NCBI RefSeq assembly: GCF_000953825.1
Contig: NZ_BBUL01000091.1
Coordinates: 164,514 to 228,513, forward strand
From: Cellvibrio sp. OA-2007
GTDB taxonomy: Bacteria; Pseudomonadota; Gammaproteobacteria; Pseudomonadales; Cellvibrionaceae
Reading direction: 5' to 3'
Length of the DNA: 64,000 nt
Positions 26,701 to 34,352 of the stretch are shown piece by piece. Within the stretch, counting starts at the first letter, position 1. Every line of letters starts with the position of its first letter. A program made the position numbers and the translations under genes. Below the pieces are notes generated by a model. That model worked only from the letters and a program-made list of their open reading frames with translations. It searched no databases and had not been told where the DNA came from.

Positions 26701-26875
26701 GCATGTGTACAGCAGCGATGTGCGCCCGTTTGGCAGTCAGGGGCGTTTTCAGGCGATGCTGACCTCGGCCGAGAATGTGCAAACCGGCCACAAAACCCAA
26801 ATCCAGTTCGATGACTTTACCGCAGAGAGCGGCGTCAGTCTGGCACTCTTTAAACCGCAAGCGCTCAACCAATGA
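23729..26875 (+). CDS. MMPL/RND-type exporter fused to a LolA-like domain
   Basis: 1048 residues. Residues 1-790 form an RND/MMPL permease: one helix, a periplasmic loop, helices 2-6 (LAILIIGLLHFEAF to LEMTFIPAVRSLLPAP), a second loop and helices 8-12 (IMQIALAIFVISAIAFR onward, with IGADYAIYWLYRMR). A further hydrophobic stretch ends in ASAKA|DE at about 807, and the last 240 residues are an outer-membrane lipoprotein-sorting (LolA-like) domain (FLSPADIKGTSTLLIE, LWVYLPALGKVRRL). In relatives these are commonly separate genes. The likely role is moving the NRPS product from the inner membrane across the periplasm. It starts 29 bp after the SRPBCC gene. Confidence 0.88.
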   Translation: MNRYARTLLAYRRWVIAITLLITAVLASFASTVKIVIDPAELAPQGHPLIKATNKVEAVFGSKYLMLIGITAEQGDIFQPAVLGAVERITRKLEATDGVVQTTLLSLAARQAKGIHATEDGFEAKPLLASGALDAAAMAQLKAALAENPLYLNTIVSADMRTAAILVELKERSDGFQKMLEPVHAIIDAERREGIAITLGGNPVYLDKTEVFAQRINLLFPLAILIIGLLHFEAFRTKQGLILPLVTALMAVAWGMGLMGLLKRPMDIFNSPTPILILAVAAGHAVQLLKRYYEEYARLRSESPQMDAKAANYEAVILSIAGVGPVMLIAGSVAALGFFSLMVFDIATIRAFGLFTGMGILSALVLEMTFIPAVRSLLPAPSEKDINNELRERFWGRFPRWLGAQLACYNKRRGLYAITALLVLVSAWGMSRINIDNATKNFFAEGLPIQQDDSFLNQQLGGTNSLYIMVEGKAADAIKDPQLLAGIEHIQRFAEAQPHVGKTLSLVDYIKRMHQAMNAEAGDAQSVPTDGNLIAQYLLLYSMSGEPGDFDSFVDYQYQNAKITLLLKTGSNAYIKTLVAKLEAETRKTFGDTATIRFGGDVAQTIALTDTMVEGKLRNIMQIALAIFVISAIAFRSLTAGVIVLVPLALAVVVVFGVMGVAGIPLNIPNSLISAMAVGIGADYAIYWLYRMREEVGKGIEGNAAVINTQGSAGKAALFVATAVAGGYAVLSLSIGYNVHLWLSMFIVIAMLVSVLAAITLIPALVLSWRPGFIFNARRTSPLKMITLFALGAALVTLVGGIASAKADEVNATEIMQKSYSAVKLKDSQGSATFTLTNNRGVSRVRKTQGFTRLVEGGDDNMRLVRFLSPADIKGTSTLLIENSSGDDSLWVYLPALGKVRRLSASNKRDSFVGTDFSYGDIVGHKPADWQHTLMGSEQINGVDCYVIESLPASAAVKQQTGYSKRKSWIAKTHFVALRTDFWDTSNRELKHVYSSDVRPFGSQGRFQAMLTSAENVQTGHKTQIQFDDFTAESGVSLALFKPQALNQ

Positions 26876-28104
26876 AAACGCTTTATTCCTGTCTCGCAAT
26901 TGCTTTGCTACTCACCACCCATGCCCAGGCAAATCCGGCCTTGGATGCGAGTGGCACTGTTAAAACCAGCTATTGGACTGGCGATAGAAGCCTCACACAG
27001 GAGGCTGATATCGGCCTCGCGAGTGTGTGGGGCAAGGCGCGCTTGAGCACGGAAACGGCAGGTCAGCTTGTCGCTGAAGCTTGGCTGCAATCCGACACTG
27101 ACAATCATCAGCAACACAGCCAGGTGCGCGAATTTTATTGGCGCTTTGACGGAGCAAATTGGCAGCTCAACATTGGCAAGCAGTTACTGGCTTGGGGGCG
27201 CGCTGACGGCCTTAATCCTACTGATAATCTCAGCCCCAAGGATTTCACCCAGCTGGCCCCGAAAGACAGCGACCTGCGCGAGGGGATTGTGGCGGTTAAC
27301 GGCCAATACCAGTTGGAAAACTCAACCCTGAGCCTGCTTTGGTTTCCTGCCGCGGCGAGCCATCGCATTCCAGTGGAACAAATGCCCGGTGTTGATTACC
27401 GCATCGCCGAGGCACCTGACAAACCCCAATACGCACTGCAATGGGACTACCTTGGCGCCAGCGCGGATATGTCGCTGAGCTGGTTCGATGGCTACGATCT
27501 TATGCCGGATTTACGGGTGGGAAAGGTGGGGGCAGAAGGGCTGGACATTATTCTGCACAACCAGCGGCTCACAGTGCTGGGGGGCGATCTAAGTGTTGCC
27601 GAGGGCAATCGGGTGTGGCGGGCGGAAATCGCCTGGAGTCAAACCGATTCCAGCGGCACAGCGGATTTTTTCCACAAAAAAGATCAGCTCTGGTTTGTCG
27701 GCGGGCCAGAATTCAATCTGCGCAACAATTGGGTGGTCGGCCTGCAATTGAGTGTGAAGCGAGTGTTTGATTTTGCCGCGCCAGAAGATTATTTACCTTC
27801 GGGCATCCTGCAGCAGGTCGCCCAGCGGCAACTGGCAACGGCCAATCAAACCCGTGCCACCCAAACTGGCATCACATGGCGCATTGCCAAATCGGCCTTC
27901 AATGACACTGTGCAGATGGAAACATCCGGAGTTGCGTTGGCTGATGGGGAGGGGGGGCTAAGGCGCGCGCATGTCGATTACATGCCGCGCGATGCCTTGC
28001 ACATTCGCATTGGGCTAGAGGATTATCACGGCGCAACGGCAAGTTTTTTTGGTCAATTAGCGCAAAACCGTTTGGGGTATGTGGAGCTAGCATACGACTT
28101 TTGA
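26872..28104 (+). CDS. Outer-membrane beta-barrel protein of the export operon
   Basis: 410 residues beginning with a signal peptide (MKTLYSCLAIALLLTTHAQA, cleavage after AQA) and ending in alternating hydrophobic strands with a terminal Phe (VELAYDF), the BAM recognition pattern. The motif LNIGKQLLAWGRADGLNPTD is typical of barrel proteins found next to MMPL/LolA-like exporters. It overlaps the exporter gene by 4 bp (ATGA), so it most likely forms the outer-membrane part of the same system. The specific substrate is unknown. Confidence 0.8.
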   Translation: MKTLYSCLAIALLLTTHAQANPALDASGTVKTSYWTGDRSLTQEADIGLASVWGKARLSTETAGQLVAEAWLQSDTDNHQQHSQVREFYWRFDGANWQLNIGKQLLAWGRADGLNPTDNLSPKDFTQLAPKDSDLREGIVAVNGQYQLENSTLSLLWFPAAASHRIPVEQMPGVDYRIAEAPDKPQYALQWDYLGASADMSLSWFDGYDLMPDLRVGKVGAEGLDIILHNQRLTVLGGDLSVAEGNRVWRAEIAWSQTDSSGTADFFHKKDQLWFVGGPEFNLRNNWVVGLQLSVKRVFDFAAPEDYLPSGILQQVAQRQLATANQTRATQTGITWRIAKSAFNDTVQMETSGVALADGEGGLRRAHVDYMPRDALHIRIGLEDYHGATASFFGQLAQNRLGYVELAYDF

Positions 28105-28200
28105 CGCGTCCGCAACTCGCCATAATGTCGCTCACTCAGCTTGAAAATTAGCAGCGGGCACCCATAGTAAAAACCTCTTTTTTTGCAAATTGGAATAACT

Positions 28201-28641
28201 ATGAGTGCCACTCAAATCAATTGCCCACACTGTTTTGCGACTAATCGTTTACCCGCCGAGCGCTTAACCGATCATCCTAATTGCGGTAAATGCAAACAGT
28301 CGCTATTTATAGGCCAGCCGCTGGAGTTAAACCCAGGCAATGTCGCCAACACTATCGAGAAAAATGATATTCCCGTGTTAGTCGATTGCTGGGCGCCTTG
28401 GTGTGGACCCTGCCAAAGTTTTGCGCCGGTGTTTGAGCAGTTGGCGGCGCAATCTGAACCCTATTTGCGCTGCGCCAAATTAAATACTGAAGCTGTTCCA
28501 TCCGTAGCGCAAAGTTGGGGAATTCGCAGTATTCCCACACTGATTTTATTTAAAGGTGGCAAAGAGGTTGAGCGAGTTTCGGGTGCTATGTCGTTGCAGC
28601 AATTAAAAGCCTGGTTGGTGCAGGTAGGGGCATTTAGCTAA
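28201..28641 (+). CDS. trxC: Thioredoxin 2 (zinc-binding)
   Basis: A 146-residue TrxC with two N-terminal CxxC pairs (CPHC and CGKC) that bind zinc, followed by a thioredoxin fold with the active site WAPWCGPC and the cis-Pro segment SIPTLILFKGG. It is a cytoplasmic disulfide reductase active under oxidative stress. I use the ATG at 28201; a TTG at 28183 is also in frame but not needed. Confidence 0.95.
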   Translation: MSATQINCPHCFATNRLPAERLTDHPNCGKCKQSLFIGQPLELNPGNVANTIEKNDIPVLVDCWAPWCGPCQSFAPVFEQLAAQSEPYLRCAKLNTEAVPSVAQSWGIRSIPTLILFKGGKEVERVSGAMSLQQLKAWLVQVGAFS

Positions 28642-28644
28642 GTT

Positions 28645-28715
28645 CGTCATCCTCGCGTAGCGGGGATCCATAAGTTGTTCAATCAAAAGCTGGACTCCCG
28701 CAAGCGGGAGTGACG
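28645..28715. repeat. Dispersed palindromic repeat, copy 1
   Basis: Two hairpin-forming GC-rich arms (cctcgcgtagcggggatcc and ctcccgcaagcgggag) bounded by gtcat and gtgacg. Near-identical elements occur at 57701 and 63119. This one lies between trxC and the Crp-family gene, just after the trxC stop. Confidence 0.85.
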
Positions 28716-28753
28716 AAGAGGAAATAAAAGGAGTGACGGCAGATAATTGAAAT

Positions 28754-29434
28754 TTACCAATAACGTGGTAATTGTTTTTTGATTTCAATATAGCCGGAGC
28801 ATTGTTCGATATATTCGCCAATCAACAATTGTTTCATGATCCGGCTTACCATCTCGCGCGATGAGCCGACCATGTTGGCAATATCTTGATGAGTTACTTT
28901 CGGGTTGTGAATACGTTTATCCTGATCCGCTAATTTTTCCAGTGCATTGCTCACCCGCCCATACACATCTAACAGTGCCATATCTTTTACACTATCGGTT
29001 AAATCGCGCACGCGGCGGGTGAGTTCGGTAATCAACACCATCGCAAATTCCGGGTATTTATTTAACAGTTCAAGCACACCGGCGCGTGGAACTAAAATCA
29101 TTTCACAATCGGTTACGGTCATTACCGATGCCGAGCGCGGTTGACCATCCAGCAATGAAAGCTCACCAAAATATTCGCCTTCTTGCATGTAATTTAAATT
29201 CACTTGGCGGCCATCTTCATTGGTTAAAAATGCGCTCGCGGTTCCTTTGCGAATAATGTAAAGGTAAGTGGATTCATCGCCCTCGGTAACCAACACAGTA
29301 TTTTTAGGAAAGCGGCGCGGAATGCTGAGCTTTTCCAATTGCGCACGGTATTCAGCGGGCACATCGGCGAAGAGGCGAACGTTCTCTAACATGGCATTGG
29401 CTTCTTGTTGGGTAATTGGCGTGGCTGTCATCAT
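28754..29434 (-). CDS. Crp/Fnr family transcriptional regulator
   Basis: A 226-residue regulator with an N-terminal cyclic-nucleotide-binding jelly roll (VLVTEGDESTYLYIIRKG, GEYFGELSLLDGQPRSASV) and a C-terminal winged helix (VTHQDIANMVGSSREMVSRI recognition helix). The phosphate-binding-cassette-like GELSLLDGQPRSAS suggests cAMP or cGMP binding. It is divergent from an adenylate/guanylate cyclase gene at 29648, so the cyclase product may be its effector. Confidence 0.9.
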   Translation of the reverse strand: MMTATPITQQEANAMLENVRLFADVPAEYRAQLEKLSIPRRFPKNTVLVTEGDESTYLYIIRKGTASAFLTNEDGRQVNLNYMQEGEYFGELSLLDGQPRSASVMTVTDCEMILVPRAGVLELLNKYPEFAMVLITELTRRVRDLTDSVKDMALLDVYGRVSNALEKLADQDKRIHNPKVTHQDIANMVGSSREMVSRIMKQLLIGEYIEQCSGYIEIKKQLPRYW

Positions 29435-29647
29435 AACCCCTGAGGTGTGACAGGGCTAATATTGGCATCGAAATCAGCAAAAACCTGCGAATCTTCTCAC
29501 GCTGTGAACTTACGACCATTGATAGGTTGTTAATTTGTGGCAAAACGCACAATAATTCGCCCTTGGTACTTCTGCCTGGTGTTTGTGGCAAGGATCATCA
29601 TTTCTGATTTCACCATCTATCGCTATCGCACGGAGAGCCGACTGCTT

Positions 29648-31858
29648 ATGGTCGCCGAACACAATCAACATTGTGAACAGACACTTATGTTCACCGACAT
29701 AGTCGGCTACTCACGCCTTATGGGGCGCAATGAGGCTATGGCGATTGAAATGTTGGGCGACTATCGCCAAATTTTGCTTTCGCATATTGAGCAACAAGGC
29801 GGCCAGTTAGTTGAATTTATTGGCGATGCAATTTTCGCGCGCTTTGATTTCGCCGCGAGCGCAACCGCTGCCGCCATCGCCATCCAGCAACATCTGCAAG
29901 CCTTTAATGAAGTGCGCGATAAAAAATTACCGCCGCTGCAAACGCGCATCGGTTTGCACAAAGGCGAAGTGATGCTGCGCGATGGTGCAGTCTTTGGTGA
30001 TAGCGTTAATATCGCTGCGCGCCTTGAACCGCTCGCCGTAGCCGATGGTATTTGTCTGTCGCAAACCGTGTACGACGACGTCCGTTTTTCCCTGTCGTCC
30101 CCCGCCAAGCGCTTGGGTGTACAGGCCTTAAAAAATATCGAACAAAAAATTCGCGTCTATTTAATTAAACCGTCCGGCATCGGCTGGCGCGATCACCTTT
30201 ATTATTTTCTGCGCGGTCTAAATAAAAAAATACACGCTTATCGCTACCCATTAACCGCTTGTTTGTTCGCGCTTATCGTTGCCGGTTTTTATTTTATCCC
30301 CCGCTGGTTAGTGCCGGGTTATGCGGCGAATTACGTGGAAATCGCCGATTTCCAAAACCTGATGAATGAAAAAGCCGACGCCGACTATTTCTCCGCCGGT
30401 ATCACCGCCGCTGTGCGCTCGCAATTAGCAGACATGCGCGATGTATATATAGTCGATGCAAAAGAAGGCATCCACGCACCTATCCGTTTGGAGGGCAGTG
30501 TGCAGCGCCTGGGCGATAATCTGCGCATCTCCTACCGCTTATTTCGCCGTAAAGATAATGTGCAAATCGCCGGTGGAAAATTGGATGGAACCTATCAAGA
30601 TATTTTTATTCTGCAAGACCGTTTGGTGGGGGAAATTGCGCGGTACCTAGCGGAAGAATTTGATTTGCAGAATTTTAGGCCTGCGCCGCTGCGCTTGACG
30701 GGAGATGTGACGGCTTATGATTATTATTTGAGGGGGCTGGATTTTCTTGAAAAGCCAGCGTCGCATGAGAATGCGGATGGAGCAATTAAGAATTTCAGTA
30801 CAGCGCTTGTGCATGATGCTAATTTCCCTCTTGCAAATACAGGTATTTGTGAGGCTTATTGGAAGAAATATGAAATTACAAATTCCGCTAAATGGTTGAC
30901 TCGTGCAGAGGATTATTGTTCGAGGTCTTTGTCAGTTGATAACAAGCTTTCAAGATCTTATATCGCAATAAGTGTGATATATCGTGATACCGGTCGTTAT
31001 GAAAAGGCTATTGAGTTTTTGGAGAAGGCAAGCAATATAGATGCAAGTGACGATTTACTAAAAATAAATCTTGCATCTGTATATGCAATGATGGGAAAAG
31101 AAAGAATTGCAGAAAAAATATATCTTGAACTCTTGGGTAGATCACCTGATAACTGGAGGGGATATTTTGGTTACGGCTATTTTTTGACGCGAATAGGTAG
31201 GCATGAAGAAGCGATAGCTAATTACAAAAAAGTCTTAAAGTTTCTCCCAGAAAATATTAGCGCCATAAATAATATGGCAGTTGGTTACTCTTATCTGGCT
31301 GATTATGAAGCGGCGGCAAGAATGTTTGAGTTGGCTTCTGATATCGAGCCAGATATAGGTGTTTTTACTAATATAGGAAGTATGTATTATTCAAGTGGAG
31401 AATTAAAAAAAGCTGCGGCAGCCTATGAGAAGGCATTAGAATTAGATCCTGAAAATTATCAACTAATGTCTTATTTGGCTGATGCTTACAAATTTATTCC
31501 GGGCTATAAAAAAAAATCCGATGAAATATTTGGTAGAGTTATTGACTTGGCTGCAAGGGAGATAAGTGTCAATCGACGGGTAGCACTTCCTTATCAGGCG
31601 CTAGCACGGTCATATGCTTATTTTGGCAATATTGAGATGGCGAAAAGTATGATGCTAAAGTCTGATCAGCTGGACTCAATTAGTACAGATTCACTTTATT
31701 CAAATTTACGTATTGCTGTGGCTGAAAAAAATGATGAGAAAATTTTTAGATATGCACGAACTTTACTGAATAGTGAATATTCTGCCAAATTTCTTTTGGC
31801 TGACCCGGATTTTTCTGTTTTGAGGGAAGAGAAGTATAAAGAGTTATTTTTTGAATAA
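29648..31858 (+). CDS. Class III adenylate/guanylate cyclase with TPR region
   Basis: A 736-residue protein. The N-terminal catalytic domain has the first metal Asp in MFTDIVGYSRLMG (Asp17), the second in EFIGDAIFARF (Asp60), and FGDSVNIAARLEPLA. One membrane helix (about 200-219, ACLFALIVAGFYFI) separates it from a second domain, and TPR motifs fill about 370-700 (for example ELKKAAAAYEKALELDPENY). The start at 29648 has GGAG upstream; the frame is open 37 codons earlier. From about 30690 on the DNA becomes markedly AT-richer. It is divergent from a Crp-family gene. Confidence 0.88.
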   Translation: MVAEHNQHCEQTLMFTDIVGYSRLMGRNEAMAIEMLGDYRQILLSHIEQQGGQLVEFIGDAIFARFDFAASATAAAIAIQQHLQAFNEVRDKKLPPLQTRIGLHKGEVMLRDGAVFGDSVNIAARLEPLAVADGICLSQTVYDDVRFSLSSPAKRLGVQALKNIEQKIRVYLIKPSGIGWRDHLYYFLRGLNKKIHAYRYPLTACLFALIVAGFYFIPRWLVPGYAANYVEIADFQNLMNEKADADYFSAGITAAVRSQLADMRDVYIVDAKEGIHAPIRLEGSVQRLGDNLRISYRLFRRKDNVQIAGGKLDGTYQDIFILQDRLVGEIARYLAEEFDLQNFRPAPLRLTGDVTAYDYYLRGLDFLEKPASHENADGAIKNFSTALVHDANFPLANTGICEAYWKKYEITNSAKWLTRAEDYCSRSLSVDNKLSRSYIAISVIYRDTGRYEKAIEFLEKASNIDASDDLLKINLASVYAMMGKERIAEKIYLELLGRSPDNWRGYFGYGYFLTRIGRHEEAIANYKKVLKFLPENISAINNMAVGYSYLADYEAAARMFELASDIEPDIGVFTNIGSMYYSSGELKKAAAAYEKALELDPENYQLMSYLADAYKFIPGYKKKSDEIFGRVIDLAAREISVNRRVALPYQALARSYAYFGNIEMAKSMMLKSDQLDSISTDSLYSNLRIAVAEKNDEKIFRYARTLLNSEYSAKFLLADPDFSVLREEKYKELFFE

Positions 31859-31886
31859 TGATTTTTAACCCTAGGAGATTGGTTGT

Positions 31887-32348
31887 ATGAGAAAAATTAT
31901 TGCTGTTGTTTTGTTGGTTATAGGTTCCACTGGATGCGTTGCTGCCGACAAAAAAGGTAGTGAATATGTGGCAAATACTTCGACTAGGAATCTTCCTAGT
32001 AGTTATGCGTTACCAGGAACAAATACTGCCATTGTTGGGATTGGTGTTGATAAAAAAGGAATTCCACTTGAGACAGTTAAAGAGGTTGTTTTGCTTCCTG
32101 GCCAGAGAGCCATTTTTGCGGGGCCTGATAAGTTTCAAATCGTATTCAAAGGTAAAAAAACGCCTACTCGAAAGCTTAAATATGAGTCTCAAAATGGAGT
32201 AGTAACTATTTTGGTGCCTAAGGATATTTTTGATCGGCCTGAGTTTGAGAGAGAGTTAAGGGAGAATAATTATGTCAGGTTTGACTATTCAATTATTGTA
32301 AATGGGCGCGAACTTGACCCTCCGTTTAAAGTAAAAAGAGAAAATTGA
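31887..32348 (+). CDS. Hypothetical exported protein, possible lipoprotein
   Basis: A 153-residue protein with an N-terminal hydrophobic segment (IIAVVLLVIGSTGC) ending in a Cys that could be a weak lipobox, although the -3 position is Ser. I do not recognise the rest; it looks like a small beta-rich domain (VVLLPGQRAIFAGPDKFQIVF). A good AGGAGA precedes the ATG. It shares the AT-rich composition of the second half of the cyclase gene 28 bp upstream and is probably co-transcribed with it. Confidence 0.6.
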   Translation: MRKIIAVVLLVIGSTGCVAADKKGSEYVANTSTRNLPSSYALPGTNTAIVGIGVDKKGIPLETVKEVVLLPGQRAIFAGPDKFQIVFKGKKTPTRKLKYESQNGVVTILVPKDIFDRPEFERELRENNYVRFDYSIIVNGRELDPPFKVKREN

Positions 32349-32612
32349 TGGGAGATGCCAGTGCGTATTTGTACTGGCTCTTTCCGTGAATAAATCACAA
32401 ATCCCCCCTGCAATAGCGCACAGATTCCCTCATCTAATTCCTTTAACTTAACCACTGTAGCAGGGCGTTAGCAAGGATCAGCGAGCGGAGCCAAGGGTTC
32501 GCAAGCTAGGGAGAGACTGTGTGTTGTGGCGCCCCGTTACGTTTTAAGCTCGTCACCTGTGTGAATGGACCAAGTCCGGCGTTTATACCATCGGCAAAAA
32601 GGAGTTACGCGA

Positions 32613-32984
32613 ATGTTCAACCACTCATTTATCTTTCTCGCGTTGCTATCTTTTTCAATAGCCGCCAAGGCTGCCGCTATCCCCATGGATGCGGGACAAG
32701 CAGCTTCCGGCGCTATCCAACACGCGGACACGCACCAGGATGTGATGCAGGCGCAAGGAGGAAATCCCGACAAGGATGTCGCAAATATTCACGCCATCAC
32801 TTGCCCACCCGATACACAATGCGAGGGCGAAAATACCTCGGTGATTCCGACTAAGCCACCTGTAGTCAGCGGTTGGTTGCTGGTGGGCGATAGCTCCAGC
32901 GCCTTGCAACCGCTGGGGGTATTGCTGCTGATAATTGGTTTGATTGTATTTTTCCTCTCGCGTAAATCTGCTTCGACTAAATAG
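32613..32984 (+). CDS. Hypothetical small exported protein with C-terminal membrane helix
   Basis: A 123-residue protein: a signal peptide (FIFLALLSFSIAAKAAA), a hydrophilic middle with two Cys (CPPDTQC), and a C-terminal helix (LGVLLLIIGLIVFFL) followed by basic residues, a tail-anchored layout. The start at 32613 (MFNHSF) has a GGAG site. No family is recognised. About 265 bp of non-coding DNA separate it from the preceding gene. Confidence 0.6.
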   Translation: MFNHSFIFLALLSFSIAAKAAAIPMDAGQAASGAIQHADTHQDVMQAQGGNPDKDVANIHAITCPPDTQCEGENTSVIPTKPPVVSGWLLVGDSSSALQPLGVLLLIIGLIVFFLSRKSASTK

Positions 32985-33075
32985 CAGCTGTCTTTGCAGT
33001 AGCTGTTTATTCCTGCTCGCCCGTTTTCCGGATTAATGCTATACATAAAACTATGGCTGACGACGGAGACCCGCT

Positions 33076-33669
33076 GTGCGTAAAAATTATATTTTTATCG
33101 ACTACGAAAACGTCCAACCCGAATCCATCGCCGGATTGGAAAAAGGCAATTTTTATATCTTATTGTTTCTTGGCGCCAATCAATCAAAAATAAATACCCA
33201 GCTTGCCCGCTCGCTGCAACCTTTGGGCAGCCGCGTAGAATACATAAGCCTCTCAGGTAGCGGCAAAAATGCACTCGATTTTCATATCGCCTACTACATA
33301 GGTGAGAGGGCAGCGATTGAGCCGGAGGCCTACTTCCACATAGTCTCCAAAGATGCCGGTTTTGATCCGCTCATTGAGCACCTGAACGAGCGCAATATTC
33401 TCGCCTCTCGCTCTGGCAGTATTGGCGAAATTTCCATCCTGCAAAAATCCAGTTTAAAAACCCTACCCGAACGCACCAGCGTGGTAAAAGCCCGTCTCGC
33501 ACAAATGGAAGGCAAGCCCAACACTGTAAAAACTCTCTCCAGCACTATCAATGCGCTGTTTCAAAAAACCTTGAGCGATGATGAGGTGGATATGGTGGTG
33601 AAGGATTTGTGCAGTAAAGGCTTGATCGCGATTATCAACAAAACGCGCGTTGCGTATTTGATGAAGTAG
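33076..33669 (+). CDS. PIN/NYN-like domain protein
   Basis: A 197-residue protein whose first ~125 residues fit a PIN-like (NYN) nuclease fold: IFIDYENVQP with an early Asp, SGSGKNALDFHIAYYIGE with a central Asp, and HIVSKDAGFDPLIEHL with late acidic residues. The C-terminal ~60 residues look like a small helical or winged-helix domain (SDDEVDMVVKDLCSKGLI). It could be a metal-dependent RNase; the substrate is unknown. The start is GTG at 33076 with GGAG 8 bp upstream. No toxin-antitoxin partner is adjacent. Confidence 0.72.
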   Translation: MRKNYIFIDYENVQPESIAGLEKGNFYILLFLGANQSKINTQLARSLQPLGSRVEYISLSGSGKNALDFHIAYYIGERAAIEPEAYFHIVSKDAGFDPLIEHLNERNILASRSGSIGEISILQKSSLKTLPERTSVVKARLAQMEGKPNTVKTLSSTINALFQKTLSDDEVDMVVKDLCSKGLIAIINKTRVAYLMK

Positions 33670-34098
33670 CGATGGGGAATGAGCGCTTGATGCTTAAATT
33701 ATATTTTGATGGTTGCTATGAGGTTGGGTGATCCCCGGTCAATAACTTTTCTGCTGCTGAATTTTCCCGATATCGAGAAAAGCGATTGACTGCAGTTTCG
33801 GTCTTTACGGTTAATCATGAGATTAGATATCTACCGGCTGTTGTTGCTGGGCAGATACCGGTGTTGTTGGCTGAGTGAGATAAATTGACAAATAATTAAG
33901 CTCCCTTTGGTCAACCTTCTCGATGATCGGGTGATCTACTCGGATACCAAAAACGATTGCGTTCGCGTTTTGTCCACACGGCAATGGGTGGCAATGATCC
34001 TTCGTGCTAGCTAAGAGGTGTTTTTGGGTTATGGATTTTTTATGGATGGCAATAAAAAAAGGGTTTGCAAGCGCTAACCTGCAAACCCTTTACATATA
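33670..34098. other. 429-bp gap with possible decayed coding fragments
   Basis: There is no intact gene. Two short open stretches look protein-like but lack usable starts: 33732-33878 (ending HEIRYLPAVVAGQIPVLLAE) and 33889-34014 (including VIYSDTKNDCVRVLSTRQW), in different frames. They may be remnants of a decayed gene. The tRNA terminator lies at the right edge. Confidence 0.35.
34053..34091 (-). terminator. Terminator after tRNA-Met
   Basis: The stem aagggtttgc / gcaaaccctt is followed by a T-run when read on the minus strand, 8 bp downstream of the tRNA 3' end. Confidence 0.85.
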
Positions 34099-34175
34099 TG
34101 GTAGCTAGAGGCGGACTTGAACCGCCGACCCCAGCATTATGAGTGCTGTGCTCTAACCAGCTGAGCTATCTAGCC
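34099..34175 (-). tRNA. tRNA-Met (CAT), elongator
   Basis: A 77-nt cloverleaf on the minus strand with encoded CCA. The acceptor stem is GGCTAGA / TCTAGCT (G·U/T·G pairing allowed), the anticodon arm is CAGCA-CTCATAA-TGCTG with CAT in the loop, and the T-loop is TTCAAGT. The D-arm and anticodon arm closely resemble E. coli elongator tRNA-Met. A CAT anticodon could also be a lysidine-modified tRNA-Ile, but the overall sequence favours elongator Met. Confidence 0.88.
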
Positions 34176-34352
34176 ATAAATGAGGCGCGCATTTTGGCGA
34201 TAGGAGGGCGCGCTGTCAACCCCAAATTTGTCGTTTGATGAAAGTTCGGTGATGCGAGAGGGGGCTGATGCGGGTATGATGCGCTCTTTCTTTTTTGGCC
34301 CCCGCGTTGGCCTTCACTCTTTTGTACAATTTCTTTGATAAATAGGTCCACG

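Noticed and set aside
32474..32612. Possible riboswitch-like leader before the small exported protein
   Set aside because: I could not match it to any riboswitch consensus or define a convincing fold.
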